A stretch of DNA of 64,000 nucleotides from NCBI RefSeq assembly GCF_954871325.1, contig NC_088776.1, positions 37,620,508-37,684,507 of the forward strand. Reading direction: 5' to 3'. Each line of letters begins with the position of its first letter. Position 1 is the stretch's first letter. The position numbers were made by a program, and so were the translations under genes. The DNA is from Gordionus sp. m RMFG-2023. Its lineage: Eukaryota > Nematomorpha > Gordioida > Chordodea > Parachordodidae. Positions 49,501 through 54,189 of the stretch are shown piece after piece. A model generated the notes under the pieces. That model searched no databases, was not told where the DNA came from, and saw only the letters and a program-made list of their open reading frames with translations.

Positions 49501-50158
49501 TTAAACCGGCCCGGTTCATTACTGGTTTTTAAAAATAATTAGTTTTAAATTATTAACCTATTTGAAATTTAATTTTCCTTGAAGGCAAGTTAAATTTGCG
49601 ATTTCTTTTCAAATTACAATTTTTTATACTTAAATCTCCATTATTTTATTGTTTTTACTTTATATATTCAATTCAATAGAGATTAGGCAGATTGCTAGTT
49701 AAATAGGTAAGAAATTATCTTCATGGTTAAATTAAATAAGGAATTATAAAAAATTTAATTAAAGATTTTTGATTTTTTTTTAAAATCAAATTTATAAAAA
49801 CCGGAACGAACAGAAAGGAACCCTTATAAATTCTAAACCGAACCGAGCCAATATGAATTTCAAATAAACTGAAATGGAATATAAAATTTTACGACTAACT
49901 GCTATATTTAACGGTTCGAGGCCTTGATCTTTACTGGTTTGCGAGATATCATTTTTTAGCCTTTTTTTATTCTTCTTTTATTATTTAATTTTAAGTATGA
50001 AGATATGGAATGTTGAAGATGGATCGTTAGTTAATAGCATAACTCATGGTGCTGAAATTACATGTCTCTCTATAACACCAAATTCTCAGATCTGTGTCAC
50101 GGGTTCTAAAGATGAATCCTTAAAAGTTTGGGAAGTTAGTACTGGGAAATTGACCCAG
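7418..50158 (+). CDS. NACHT and WD repeat (NWD1/2-like) STAND NTPase, multi-exon gene
   Basis: Twenty exons listed separately here encode roughly 1,450 residues in the domain order of the animal NWD1/NWD2 family (human members about 1,560 and 1,740 residues). The order is a DUF4062/TIR-like N-terminus (RIFISS...ERHLL, FFVGLIGEKDG), helical linker, NACHT ATPase with Walker A GGEGCGKSS and Walker B LFLIIEDFHH, winged-helix-like region, then about 12 WD40 blades. STAND proteins of this kind are thought to oligomerise on ATP binding, with the WD40 propeller as sensor or scaffold; they are cytosolic. Introns are GT-AG, from about 76 bp to over 10 kb, and filled with transposons. The first exon, two linker segments and the last exons were not found. 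The symbol is withheld because NWD1 and NWD2 cannot be told apart here. Confidence 0.9.
7845..8224. repeat. Interspersed repeat, copy 1
   Basis: Shares its C-rich patches, the TACAATATA..CATTATAA-type middle and a GATACGC-like terminus with 46571-46931. No coding capacity; a 65-codon minus-strand frame across it is low-complexity. It lies in the intron between the first two recognised exons. Confidence 0.6.
8750..8952 (+). CDS. NWD-like exon: DUF4062/TIR-like domain core
   Basis: Acceptor TTACAAATTAG (8749), donor TTTGTG|GTAATT. It encodes EFEYERHLLTSILLPDLQNF, then CSQYGYDVEFLNF and CLEDCFVESKGVFFV, which follow the NWD N-terminal pattern of an acidic ERxxL helix, a second strand and a CxxxIxxC-like helix before FVGLxGxxYG. 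Phase joins cleanly on both sides. Confidence 0.9.
9027..9126 (+). CDS. NWD-like exon: FVGLIGEKDG strand
   Basis: A 76-bp intron separates it from the previous exon. The spliced reading FFVGLIGEKDGTIPVPANIS is the family hallmark (usually FVxLxGxxYGxxPLP). Donor ACCAAAA|GTTAAT leaves one base. Without that splice the frame stops after four bases, which supports the donor. Confidence 0.9.
9468..9590 (+). repeat. Two-copy tandem duplication, about 62 bp
   Basis: The phrase TTTTGGCCATATTTTTTTT...TTTTGGACACAGTGTTA occurs twice in a row (starting near 9471 and 9533), almost identical, so the duplication looks recent. It is intronic, and a 63-codon frame over it is not a gene. Confidence 0.7.
9847..10266. 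mobile_element. hAT MITE with GGGCCGGGCC arms
   Basis: Ends TAGAGATCTGCA and TGCAGATCACTA form an inverted repeat. A perfect 8-bp duplication AATCATAT flanks it (9839-9846, 10267-10274). The arms repeat CGGGCCGGGC-type motifs and the centre is AT-rich. No ORF. Confidence 0.85.
10530..10839. mobile_element. Short hAT MITE related to the 9847 element
   Basis: Ends CAGAGATCAGCAGACCCGG and GCAGGTCTCTA are related to the termini of the 9847 and 1061 elements. A perfect 8-bp duplication ATATTTAT (10522-10529, 10840-10847) marks the insertion. It has a GC-rich arm at each side and no coding capacity. Confidence 0.82.
11113..11209 (+). CDS. NWD-like exon: EWY linker helix
   Basis: Acceptor CCTTGATCAG, donor TTACAA|GTGCAT. 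It encodes MALIQEWYSRNN and YSLENLSKAFPFYYK, matching the family segment LLxxWYxxDxNxxPxxYxLxPI. The entering single base (from 9126) and the two bases leaving it fit both neighbours, which makes this short exon credible. Confidence 0.82.
11497..11633 (+). CDS. NWD-like exon: LLRQ linker
   Basis: Acceptor AAATAAATAG, donor AACAA|GTTTAA. It encodes SKWVKTHNDLVHLLRQ and SLKAFDDGKIDAEMC, the family pattern of Trp, LLxxLR, then a short acidic/Gly turn. It should be followed by a conserved VTExE segment, which is not in the next confident exon (24507-24628). Confidence 0.82.
11634..14100. other. Intron; one doubtful mini-exon
   Basis: Mostly AT-rich. A 42-nt candidate at 13241-13282 (acceptor ACTGAAG, donor CAAA|GTAGAA) keeps phase with both neighbours and would add LDKKNILICYFFQ, reminiscent of the missing family segment ending in CxxFxR. 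Chance could produce it. The GGTTCGAATCTC at 13697 is a lone B-box-like motif. Nothing else is recognised. Confidence 0.2.
14100..14215 (-). pseudogene. hAT transposase C-terminal fragment, part 1
   Basis: On the minus strand the last codons DNIEMILLLKCNKLP continue, across the inserted foldback element, from the SDRCSRLGD motif at 16880-16957. Together they are the C-terminal end of a hAT transposase closely related to the one at 4120-4246. This part includes the left 9-bp target duplicate (14207-14215). Confidence 0.75.
15121..15330. repeat. AT-only tandem repeat
   Basis: Three to four imperfect copies of a roughly 60-bp unit built from TATTCTAAAATTATATAAAT-like words. It lies in the core of the foldback element. 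Confidence 0.7.
15530..15960 (-). pseudogene. Ubiquitin-specific protease (C19)-like fragment
   Basis: The first frame (15960 to 15721) has ESVVCSKESCFNI, a run LSFSIEHINNISNLESI, a second Cys region RGICNVKK and ILSSTLLLNR, following the USP finger/palm pattern that ends in LxixLxR. After a shift near 15719 the next frame reads NILLEITLKTGQYP, YTFRGVIAYEGNEQND and NILGHYIAYCLRRIND, the USP histidine box (GHYxAYxR). The N-terminal Cys box is absent and there is at least one frameshift, so it is a dead or partial enzyme. It sits inside the foldback element, as captured or element-specific cargo. Confidence 0.65.
16880..16957 (-). pseudogene. hAT transposase C-terminal fragment, part 2
   Basis: The minus-strand reading RLFNKAKLILSDRCSRLGD is the hAT dimerisation motif, continuing at 14215 after the inserted element. 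It closely matches AKLILSDRGSRLGDD at 4150-4205. Its upstream part is cut at about 16957, where unrelated minisatellite sequence begins. Confidence 0.75.
16966..17178 (+). repeat. 16-bp minisatellite
   Basis: About eleven copies of ACGACACTTTATC-type units, with a regular 16-bp period (ACGACGACACTTTATC) in the middle and degenerate units at both edges. It abuts the hAT fragment on the left and lies about 450 bp ahead of the MULE reading frame. It may be the subterminal repeat of that MULE, since tandem subterminal motifs are common there. The spacing is far too short and unspaced for CRISPR. Confidence 0.8.
17631..18524 (+). pseudogene. FLYWCH-MULE transposase, 3'-truncated
   Basis: The first frame (ATG 17631 to 18110) has a FLYWCH-type zinc finger: SICWRCAKYKSLKCHSF then DHTHEG. 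A frameshift between about 18070 and 18095 leads to the MULE domain: SRSDIWICDGTFKIVPE (first catalytic Asp), FFQLYTIHF, then a 48-bp GT-AG intron (18317-18364). The next exon has KILVDFEQAPINAF (second Asp) and GCYFHLKQSVNRKI. The third acidic residue and C-terminus are missing, because sequence from about 18513 belongs to a foldback element. Family: Mutator-like, with the FLYWCH finger common in invertebrate copies. Confidence 0.85.
18513..19648. mobile_element. Second foldback element, left-truncated
   Basis: Same family as 14216-16879. The right end GGCCAACTTCACGGACCT is intact at 19648. The body is three to four inverted-orientation units (each with GGCGCCATA near 18763, 19060 and 19345), and a short plus-orientation unit at 18513-18650 provides the other arm. 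The left terminus is missing: the join to the MULE frame occurs at AAATTTGAG, a word shared by both partners, so recombination through microhomology is likely. There is no core gene. Confidence 0.8.
19649..23250. other. Intronic repeat graveyard
   Basis: A minus-strand stretch at 20600-20720 reads GTRWWAHDKDLIQFYDEEG, hAT-like (TRW motif), in a highly decayed setting. 20430-20530 is open on the plus strand without a recognisable family. 21590-21720 contains a two-copy AT duplication. 22180-22280 has short inverted G/C-run motifs (AGGGGAC/CCCCT). A frame at 21285-21536 has no recognisable domain. No NWD exon found. Confidence 0.35.
23251..24413 (-). mobile_element. hAT-type element with GAACG/CGTTC-rich ends
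   Basis: Inverted ends TAGTGCTGTAAAC and GTTTACAACACTA with subterminal GAACGCGTTCACGTTC repeats. The interior (23500-24060) holds decayed minus-strand transposase-like pieces, including a Gln/Ala-Met-rich helix and an acidic SESDDED-like segment. No clean 8-bp duplication could be assigned because CTATCAG occurs at both flanks in shifted register. Confidence 0.6.
24507..24628 (+). CDS. NWD-like exon: pre-NACHT linker
   Basis: Acceptor AAATCATAG, donor ATAGAG|GTACTT (phase 0). It encodes CQDEKLKKQIKENPHVYHI and SGKMSNMLSRDKSLIE, placed where the family has a LKxxI...YxVxW segment just before the NACHT exon. Similarity is weaker than in flanking exons, but splice phases on both sides agree with it. 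Confidence 0.7.
25242..25984. mobile_element. Nested hAT MITE with TGTACCGATA ends
   Basis: Ends TAGGAATGTACCGATA and TATCGGTACACCTTTA, flanked by a perfect 8-bp duplication ATATTTAA (25234-25241, 25985-25992). Subterminal ATCGGATCGG and GGCCGATAT motifs. Inserted in the older 24668-27310 element. It contains a 138-bp tandem duplication (about 25366-25642). A truncated relative lies at 54190-54695. Confidence 0.88.
25366..25642 (+). repeat. Two-copy 138-bp tandem duplication
   Basis: The segment from GTTATATGTCTAAAAAACC to CATATTGTTATTTTTT is repeated with only a few differences at a period of 138 bp. It is internal to the nested MITE. Confidence 0.85.
27523..28814 (+). CDS. NWD-like exon: NACHT ATPase domain
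   Basis: Acceptor TTTTTTAAATAG, donor AAATTTT|GTATAA. This large exon (430 codons) runs from NVLLHEVSPNIRALI through the NACHT domain. Walker A is ILLGGEGCGKSSFV (about 27805-27845) and Walker B is HLFLIIEDFHHVY (about 28115-28155), with the acidic pair E-D as usual in STAND ATPases. Between them lie SIILRYVGLTPKTLNVSQLL and LLRNLCLQIY, matching the family hRxxGTS..S......SLCxQI pattern. After the Walker B region a Ser/Asn/Gln-rich insert (about 28300-28340) looks species-specific. The C-terminal part begins the winged-helix region. The frame is open throughout. Confidence 0.93.
29172..29326 (+). CDS. NWD-like exon: winged-helix segment
   Basis: Acceptor TTTTTTTATAG, donor TTTAG|GTATAT. It encodes YISSAHLGITEVELLDLLSS and RFPYFIWANIKRRL, the typical STAND winged-helix motif GLxExELxDLLS followed by a P-x-hhWxxhxxxL helix. 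A single entering base completes the Leu codon split at 28814. Confidence 0.92.
29327..29879. other. Intron
   Basis: No exon recognised. A 15-nt candidate between TTCTTTTCAG and GTATTC at 29797-29811 would leave the wrong phase and is not accepted. A G-run lies near 29420-29445. Confidence 0.35.
29880..32423 (+). mobile_element. hAT element with BED finger and DUF659-like transposase relic
   Basis: Ends CAGGGTTGACATGTCGG and TGCACAACCCTG with internal GACCGGTCAAATA repeats. Flanking 8-mers TTTTAAGT (29872-29879) and GTTTAAGT (32424-32431) match at 7 of 8 positions, consistent with an aged target duplication. About 2.5 kb, close to full hAT size. Sited in the intron after the winged-helix exon. 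Confidence 0.85.
30520..32285 (+). pseudogene. hAT transposase pseudogene (zf-BED, DUF659-like)
   Basis: A BED finger reads SVNAICRFCKMSYITHVDRM (30550-30625). The frame starting 30757 (MNPKEKNELDQFFAKAVYTS) has the motifs LPFYITENPYIQGF and PIYTLPRRKQLAGFLL typical of hATs with a DUF659 domain. YSLVTDISASMKAAWRIL and CYGCAAHTL follow at 31135-31240 in another frame. The C-terminal part (31900-32280) includes WWNALYPPCPLREVAN. Several frame changes and stops separate these blocks, so it is inactive. Confidence 0.8.
32432..35800. other. Intron; missing NWD exon expected here
   Basis: By family order a 2+3n-nt exon with the WxHRxF motif should lie between 29326 and 35801. I could not recognise it. 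33395-33470 and 33565-33640 are two diverged direct copies (GTATAAGTTTCAGA...GCTxATTTCAC). Low-complexity minus-strand frames at 33365-33562 and 35017-35253 are not genes. Confidence 0.35.
35801..35999 (+). CDS. NWD-like exon: post-winged-helix region
   Basis: Acceptor ACATATTAAG, donor ATACAG|GTTTGA. It encodes TQVHCDMANLFLETIYL, LNFREITSQPLLYN and RRIYELWFHLLYTG. This follows the family's HxxLAxYFxxxW ... RxxxxQPLxxxxxxYNxRKLxELPYHLLxAG. A 5' extension of the frame is stopped upstream, which favours the chosen acceptor. Confidence 0.87.
36000..37261. other. Intron with degenerate G-rich repeat
   Basis: 36175-37030 holds phrases GGGGGAGACCGATATG, GGGTATGGGGTAAAATTG and TTTTACCCTATTCTTCCC, distantly like 1945-2350. 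A G-run is at 37025-37036. No exon is needed: splice phases of the flanking exons already match. Confidence 0.4.
37262..38390. mobile_element. Inverted-repeat element, unclassified
   Basis: The left arm CATTGCACTGGGGCATAATG... (37272 on) is matched in inverse by GGTATAATAAAATTTATAATGG-type sequence ending ATTGCGCTAGGG at about 38340-38390. The interior is AT-rich. It contains a 123-codon minus-strand frame (37863-38234) of Ile/Leu/Phe/Lys composition without recognisable domains, probably fortuitous. No clear target duplication. Confidence 0.4.
38841..39074 (+). CDS. NWD-like exon: helical region before WD40
   Basis: Acceptor TAATTATTAG, donor GATG|GTAATC. It encodes DIKLLKFHALCNFDYLMSVV, LDYEIQTLCSTLVKSVDIL and LQIACEIIGCLRN, matching the family sequence eLxxxhLxNxxWLxxKx ... 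LxxLxxxLxLSxxxLxxxxxxLxxQLxxRL. Confidence 0.9.
39431..39691 (+). CDS. NWD-like exon: first WD40 blade
   Basis: Acceptor AATTTAATTTAG, donor TTCAAAG|GTAATA. It encodes WCDSYTLPLLVPLSSWL then GGLSILAPSSQHILMTTKF and VHMYHLGSHEFIRPFKG. The family has LxPSxSxL...PGGxL followed by the first WD blade at this point. Phase 1 at both ends fits the neighbours. Confidence 0.9.
40024..40150 (+). CDS. NWD-like exon: WD40 blade
   Basis: Acceptor GGTATTATAG, donor CATTAA|GTTAGT. Reads NGTITALVIAYNSSFVACA and SGDLNINFWKIEKNEI, a WD blade with Trp in the final strand. An upstream in-frame Met run (39840) is not part of the protein; the acceptor fits the phase of the preceding exon. Confidence 0.87.
41102..41289 (+). 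CDS. NWD-like exon: WD40 blades
   Basis: Acceptor TTTACAAATAAG, donor GCTTCGA|GTAACA. Reads PHDKEITCLILSLDDKLIF, SGSNDCKICWSAV and HRGPISGLVINSFGEVLAS. The split Ser codon joins to SEDKTVKVW in the next exon, a perfect WD strand junction. Confidence 0.9.
41619..41821 (+). CDS. NWD-like exon: WD40 blades
   Basis: Acceptor GTAAATCTAG, donor ATTCCG|GTTTCT. Reads SEDKTVKVWLIETGNLLNI, KKIILSHDDIYLGILCQEF and LTTGTFLYRLDHKIP. The first block is a canonical WD40 S-x-D-x-x-V-K-V-W. Confidence 0.92.
42222..42362 (+). CDS. NWD-like exon: WD40 blade
   Basis: Acceptor TTTTATTTTAG, donor ACACTA|GTACAT (phase 0). Reads ITDMCFTIDTRFLILGCKD, TKIYLYNVHSQTLNYVLTG then HTASIRNTL, so it closes one blade and opens the next with a GH dipeptide. 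Confidence 0.87.
42363..43374. other. Intron with a GC-rich TATA-bearing island
   Basis: 42545-42665 stands out as GC-rich, with CTATAAAAGGCGCAGC near 42553-42568 and an outer GGCGCA/TGCGCC inverted pair (closing near 42660). Its origin is unknown. Two short direct repeats AAAGAAATTTAAATGATCTAGAGC lie at 42405-42455. The rest is AT-rich. Confidence 0.4.
43375..43528 (+). CDS. NWD-like exon: WD40 blades
   Basis: Acceptor TGTTTAAATAG, donor AACAG|GTGAAA. Reads VTMNNDFIVSTSQDGVFVW, then HKGIISCIKISKDGSMAI and TG; the next exon supplies SEDGGVKVW. Confidence 0.9.
43725..43915 (+). CDS. NWD-like exon: WD40 blades
   Basis: Acceptor GATTTTTTTTAG, donor TTTACG|GTTGCT (phase 0). Reads SEDGGVKVWNLEFSELQEKL, HAKSVTCVNFSPNSTYIVSG and SRDTTINIKQLNEA. 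It is one of the best-conserved WD segments in the window; the last blade lacks the terminal Trp (IKQL). Confidence 0.92.
43916..44467. other. Intron
   Basis: 44165-44400 carries degenerate GGCC-rich phrases (GGGCCGGGCC near 44346), probably a decayed GC-armed MITE like those at 9847 and 10530, but without a clean duplication. Confidence 0.4.
44468..46080 (+). mobile_element. hAT element with AACCG-repeat ends
   Basis: Ends CAGGGGTTCGAATCGAAC and GTTCGAAACCCTG with dense subterminal GAACCG/CGGTTC repeats. Perfect 8-bp duplication ATTTCTAT (44460-44467, 46081-46088). The interior has a transposase C-terminal relic (45190-45625). A shorter relative sits at 49388-49926 in a neighbouring intron. 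Confidence 0.9.
45190..45625 (+). pseudogene. hAT transposase C-terminal relic
   Basis: Frames read DNLDDDFEDLLKSHKSL and DTNLLNFWGKCKE and then, after a shift near 45495, LAINVLAVPVMQVSVERAFS, the hAT dimerisation motif (LxxPxSSxxxERxFS). Only the C-terminal part of the gene remains in this 1.6-kb element. Confidence 0.75.
46240..46433 (+). CDS. NWD-like exon: WD40 blades
   Basis: Acceptor CAAATATAG, donor AACTAATAG|GTATAT (phase 2). Reads GHTSPITNAVFSLDEKSI, FNDIVKVWRVETGFTLLN and FMMVTPNSLFAISGN. The donor leaves two bases, which conflicts with the open frame of the next exon (separate finding). Confidence 0.87.
46510..46572 (+). CDS. NWD-like exon, frame uncertain
   Basis: A 63-nt segment between ACAATCAG and AACAG|GTGCGT. 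The open frame reads EGDYNSFRRMRIVKNSAILT and would end in TG, the usual WD strand before SxDxxxKIW; the next exon supplies MKIWNVEDG. In the phase dictated by both neighbours (2 entering bases, 2 leaving) it contains stops. Either there is a further micro-exon or other acceptor, or the coding frame is damaged here. A repeat begins exactly at its 3' edge. Confidence 0.45.
46571..46931. repeat. Interspersed repeat, copy 2, at an exon edge
   Basis: Ends AGGTGCGTATCACC and GTGGATACGCCTAT form a rough inverted pair. The body, with two C-runs (46641-46652 and about 46898-46907), matches 7845-8224. Its first bases provide the GT of the putative donor of the 46510-46572 exon. Confidence 0.65.
46932..49387. 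other. Large intron
   Basis: 47230-47600 has degenerate GC-rich MITE-like phrases (GGGCTAGGCCTAAAAA and similar). 48510-48770 is a diverged two-copy direct repeat, period about 135 bp (TTTAGGxxAAATATTGAA...ATATTTATTAAATA). No exon recognised. Confidence 0.4.
49388..49926. mobile_element. Deletion derivative of the 44468 hAT family
   Basis: Ends CAGGGCTTCGAACC and GGTTCGAGGCCTTG, with the same GAACCG subterminal repeats as 44468-46080 but an interior of only about 540 bp and no coding relic. Flanks share ATCTTTA in slightly shifted register (before 49387 and after 49926), consistent with an aged 8-bp duplication. Confidence 0.75.
49996..50158 (+). CDS. NWD-like exon: WD40 blades, last one recognised
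   Basis: Acceptor TTAATTTTAAG, donor ACCCAG|GTATTA (phase 0). Reads MKIWNVEDGSLVNSITHG, AEITCLSITPNSQICVTG and SKDESLKVWEVSTGKLTQ. Two good WD strands show the propeller is unfinished: at least one more exon must follow, and I did not find it before 64000. Confidence 0.9.
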
Positions 50159-51600
50159 GTATTATATACACTTGAAAAAATAATATACCTATTTTTATTT
50201 GTCCGCTGTAGTATATATTTAGATCACATGGATTCATGTAATTCTTTATTGCAATCAAATAACCATTTATACAATTTTAAAAATGGAAATAAATTCACAA
50301 AAATTCCTTTTTTTTACCCAACCATTATAAATATCTAAAACAAGAATGATATATTTCACGATTCTTCAATAGTTTATTTTTCTCTCCTATTTACGAATTT
50401 GAATTGCATTAAGTATAGACTATAAAAAATTTACTGCAGTATAGCTTTTTTATATAATATATTACTTATAACAATTTTTAGTATATAAGAGGCAAATATG
50501 CAATAAAAATAAGTTGGGTCAATTTTTAATTTGGAAATTATGGTAACACCCCAAAAATTGAGATCTAATATCTCAAACTGCTCAACTTTTTATTATTGCC
50601 CAAAAAAAAATTTACAAAAACTTTAACTATCTTATGATATAAATTATGATAAGTATTATGCAGATTTATTTATTTGAAATTTAGTTTATAAAAAATATAA
50701 CTTAGTGAACATTAAAGTATTTATGAATACAAGGAAGGATTGAATTTACATGGTTTTTATGCAATTATTGCCATATTAGCAAATGAGAAATTCTGAATTT
50801 TTTTATGGTGTTCTCATAATTTCTGGCAACAGGGTTAATATGTTTTAACATGTAAATATAATAATCAAATTAAAATAAAAATATACCTTTTATTAATATA
50901 GATCTTTATTCAACTAATATATTAAAATTGCTTCCATAACATAAAATTAAAAAAATATAAAAAATAAAAATATAAAAAATAAAAATATAAAAAATAAAAA
51001 TATAAAAAATAAAAAGTTAAAAAATGAATAAATATTATTCAAAATATCCCAAATCATCATCATATCATTTTAAATCGCATGATAATAAAAATTATAATAT
51101 TCAATAATATCTCGCATGATTATATAAAATGAATGAATGCTCTCCATTTCCACTTTATCCTTTCTTATTCGACATGCCATATATATCATCATACATAACA
51201 TCTCCCCTCTTTATTTAGCCCTATCCTCCTCCCTTGATTCTTCTTCCTTTCCATCATCTCCTATTATCGTTTCCTTGTTTCTCTCCTCCTATTCTCTAAA
51301 TATTGATTTATCTACAACCCAAATCCTTGATCACTAGTTTCCGGGTTTCAATACTTCCCTATCTAATGTACTCGTACATCAATGCTCTAATTCTTTCGCT
51401 CGCACTTCGAATACAATAATTCCATCTGTTCCACCATCACCATCTGTCTTGTCCTCCATCGTTATCATTTCCCTTATACACCATTTACTTCCATATCAAT
51501 CATCCTTCTTTTTCGTCCTTTAACTTCTTTATTCCTTATTTCATCTCCATTCTCCTCTTTCCCCAAAAATTCATTTCTTCTATATATCTTAATCGTAAAT
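50159..51600. other. Noncoding; AT tandem repeat and CT-rich tract
   Basis: 50943-51022 is a short tandem array of AAAAATAAAAATAT-type units. 51130-51590 is markedly pyrimidine-rich on the + strand (TCCTCCTCCC, TTCTTCTTCC words). Open frames there reflect composition, not genes. Confidence 0.5.
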
Positions 51601-51603
51601 AAA

Positions 51604-52110
51604 TGTGATGTGTTTTAACTAGTTTATAATAGTTATTATGTCTTTGTTCTAGTGATATGTTTTTATATTACCATTTATATTTTTGTTTTCTTTGTTCAAT
51701 TAGAAGTGATGTGTTTTTCTCATTATCATGTATATCTTTTTTTTCTTTGTTTACGTATACCAAGCTTGTTTTGATTTCATCCTCAAAACTGGTTTTAGCC
51801 AGTTTTCGAGATGGGCCTGGATTTATTAACATTCTTTTTTTTTTATTTAATTTATCTATATAAAGACCACGAAAAATGAAATTCATGATGGTGATTTTTT
51901 TTATGAATGATTTTATTAATTTCTTTTTTTGTAACTATTAAAATAAATTTGTTTTACCTTAATTAAACTACATTGTCCGCTGGATACCTTGACTAAAACT
52001 TTGCCCTAACACGGTCCCCAGGATTCCATCATCGACCATCCCGGACCCCCGAACACAGACAGTGTTCTCCCCACTCTGACGGTGGGACCCGTCGGTCAAA
52101 ATTCAACAAA
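51604..52110 (+). other. Possible LTR fossil plus leader, tentative
   Basis: The segment starting TGTGATGTG carries TATATAAAGACC (51856-51867), AATAAATTTG further on, and a TTAATTAAACTACA end near 51973. It is followed by an unusually GC-rich 140-bp block (CGGTCCCC, CCCGGACCCCC, GGGACCCGTCGG). That layout is what an LTR and its leader look like. No partner LTR or coding part is seen, so the family is not assigned. Confidence 0.25.
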
Positions 52111-52639
52111 ATGGGCATATGTTTGATTTATTGTGATCATTGTTATAATAAAAGAAATTTGCCTGAATAACAAATTAATATGTTTAAAATGTTTATGTGT
52201 GACATATAATATAATGTTGTGAATTTCTTTCTTTTTTTTGGTTGTTTTTTTATATCAACATGGAATGTTTATCTTGTGTGCATATGCATTATATTATTTA
52301 TGTTTAAAAAAAAGACAGATCCATTTAGTTAATAAATAGTTAGAACAATTATAAATTAAAATTTCTAAGTTCATTACATAATTATCACTATTCACACTGA
52401 ATTATTTAAAACTTAATGATAGAGAAAATATAGCATCATATTAAAAATAATAAAGAATATTTAATTTTACAATAGATAAAACATAACAAAATTCTAATTT
52501 TTATCGTTCGCCTCTCGACTAGTGTTGTTAATTTGCTTGGTCGTAAAATTTACGACCCTTTTATGTGCTCAGGCCGACCCGGGGTTCAGACCCGGGGTCG
52601 TGTCGTGTAACGATTTAATAAACAAGTTGATAATTAAAT

Positions 52640-52971
52640 ATTTTTTTATTGTAATAATAATAATCACTGATAGAGGGCGGGTCTAAGGTCTTGGGGGGTC
52701 AGGAATAATTTATCAAAACAAATATCGATATATGGGTAAAATATAATCTAAATACTTTAGATTAAAAGTATTCATTTTTTATCTTGATGGGTATGACTTG
52801 GTTTTGGAGGTGGATGGGAGGGGGGGGGGGGGGGGTTGTGAAAAATAATATTTTTTGATATGGAAATAAAAATATTTTTTTGTAATAATAATAATGATCA
52901 CTCATACAGGGAGGGTATAGGTCTTGGGGGGTCAGATATATTTTTATTAACACAAAATATCGATATGGGTA
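52640..52971 (+). repeat. G-rich long tandem units, isolated copy
   Basis: Two partial units with GTAATAATAATAATCACT, GGTCTTGGGGGGTCAGG, ATATCGATATGGG and GATGGGTATGACTTGG, the same words as the arrays at 59260-60130 and 63606-64000. Contains a 19-base G-run (about 52818-52836). The array stops at the internal hAT terminus at 52972. Confidence 0.8.
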
Positions 52972-54189
52972 GTGTTGTTTAATTGGTTGGTTGTGTAAAT
53001 CCCAAACCCGAGGTTTGGGTCTAATAAAATCACTGCGATCTACATTAGCAATATTTATATAAGAAATAAGCCAGCATTAACTCGAACCCCATAAATAATG
53101 TTGTTTCAAATATTTTAATTAAAAATTATTTATCAATAATATCGAACTTAAATAGGAAAATCCTGCAAGCAACTCAGCTTATGACTAAAAAAATTTTAAT
53201 CGGGGCCACTTACTTAGGGCTTGGAAATAATTAAAATGAATTATTATGTAGGTTTGCTTATAGATTATTTCTATACCATCCTGATTTTAGTTCAGAATTA
53301 GATACGAACTTTCTGACCGGATTTATTTAATTTCATCAACTAGAGTATGAATATTTAATAATATATTTAATTAAAATATAATTTTTATTTTCGGGTTTTT
53401 AATAATAAAATTAAGTATCTGTAGCTAATTTTTTTAATAAAATCCCCTATTTTCTTATGTGATAAAAAAAGTAAATTATATATTTCTACATGATTTTAAA
53501 ATCTAAAATAAAGATGTGATTGATATTAACGAGTGGCTTAGCGTCTCTAGTTTCTATAAATATAATAAAATATTTTTATTTTACATAAAAAATTCAACAT
53601 AAAATTGATTAATTTAGATCTTATTTCCGTCAACATTCTCGATGGAAACAGTTATAATTATAAATTTGATGAAAATTAATTTCCATTTTTTTAGATTTCG
53701 GAAGAAAAGGAAGTTTTTCAAAAAAATTTCAGAAGCACATTTGTTTTCAATTATAATTTTATTCGTATTCGTAAATATCATCATCATCGTCATCGCTTTT
53801 CTTATTATGTATAATATAATTATAATAACCATATTAAAACTGAAACAGAAAATAAAATATAAAAATGAAATCAGATAATTACTAATTACTAATTATCTAT
53901 TAAATTAGTTTTTCAAACTTCAAAGATATGTATGATATAGATCGAATTTTCTTTTCGATATATCATATCGTATGTGAGTTAAAGAGGTTGTGAAATATAT
54001 TAATCAAAAAACTAGTAATTGCCTCAATTATATATGAATCTTGTTTTGTTATTTGGTTTGAAGAACGCTTTGAAAAATAATTATTTAAGTTAAATTACAG
54101 AGTTTTTAAAAAATAACAATTAATAGTAAATTTTATTTTATTTTTGCAATAAAAATTTTTATATCTGAAGGGGTTTTATTTTTGAATCG

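Noticed and set aside
51137-51337. Ser/Leu-rich frame of 66 codons
   Set aside because: Explained by the pyrimidine-rich tract; no domain or start context.
53614-53878. Two overlapping antisense frames of 72 and 78 codons
   Set aside because: They mirror each other in low-complexity AT-rich sequence and have no recognisable motifs.
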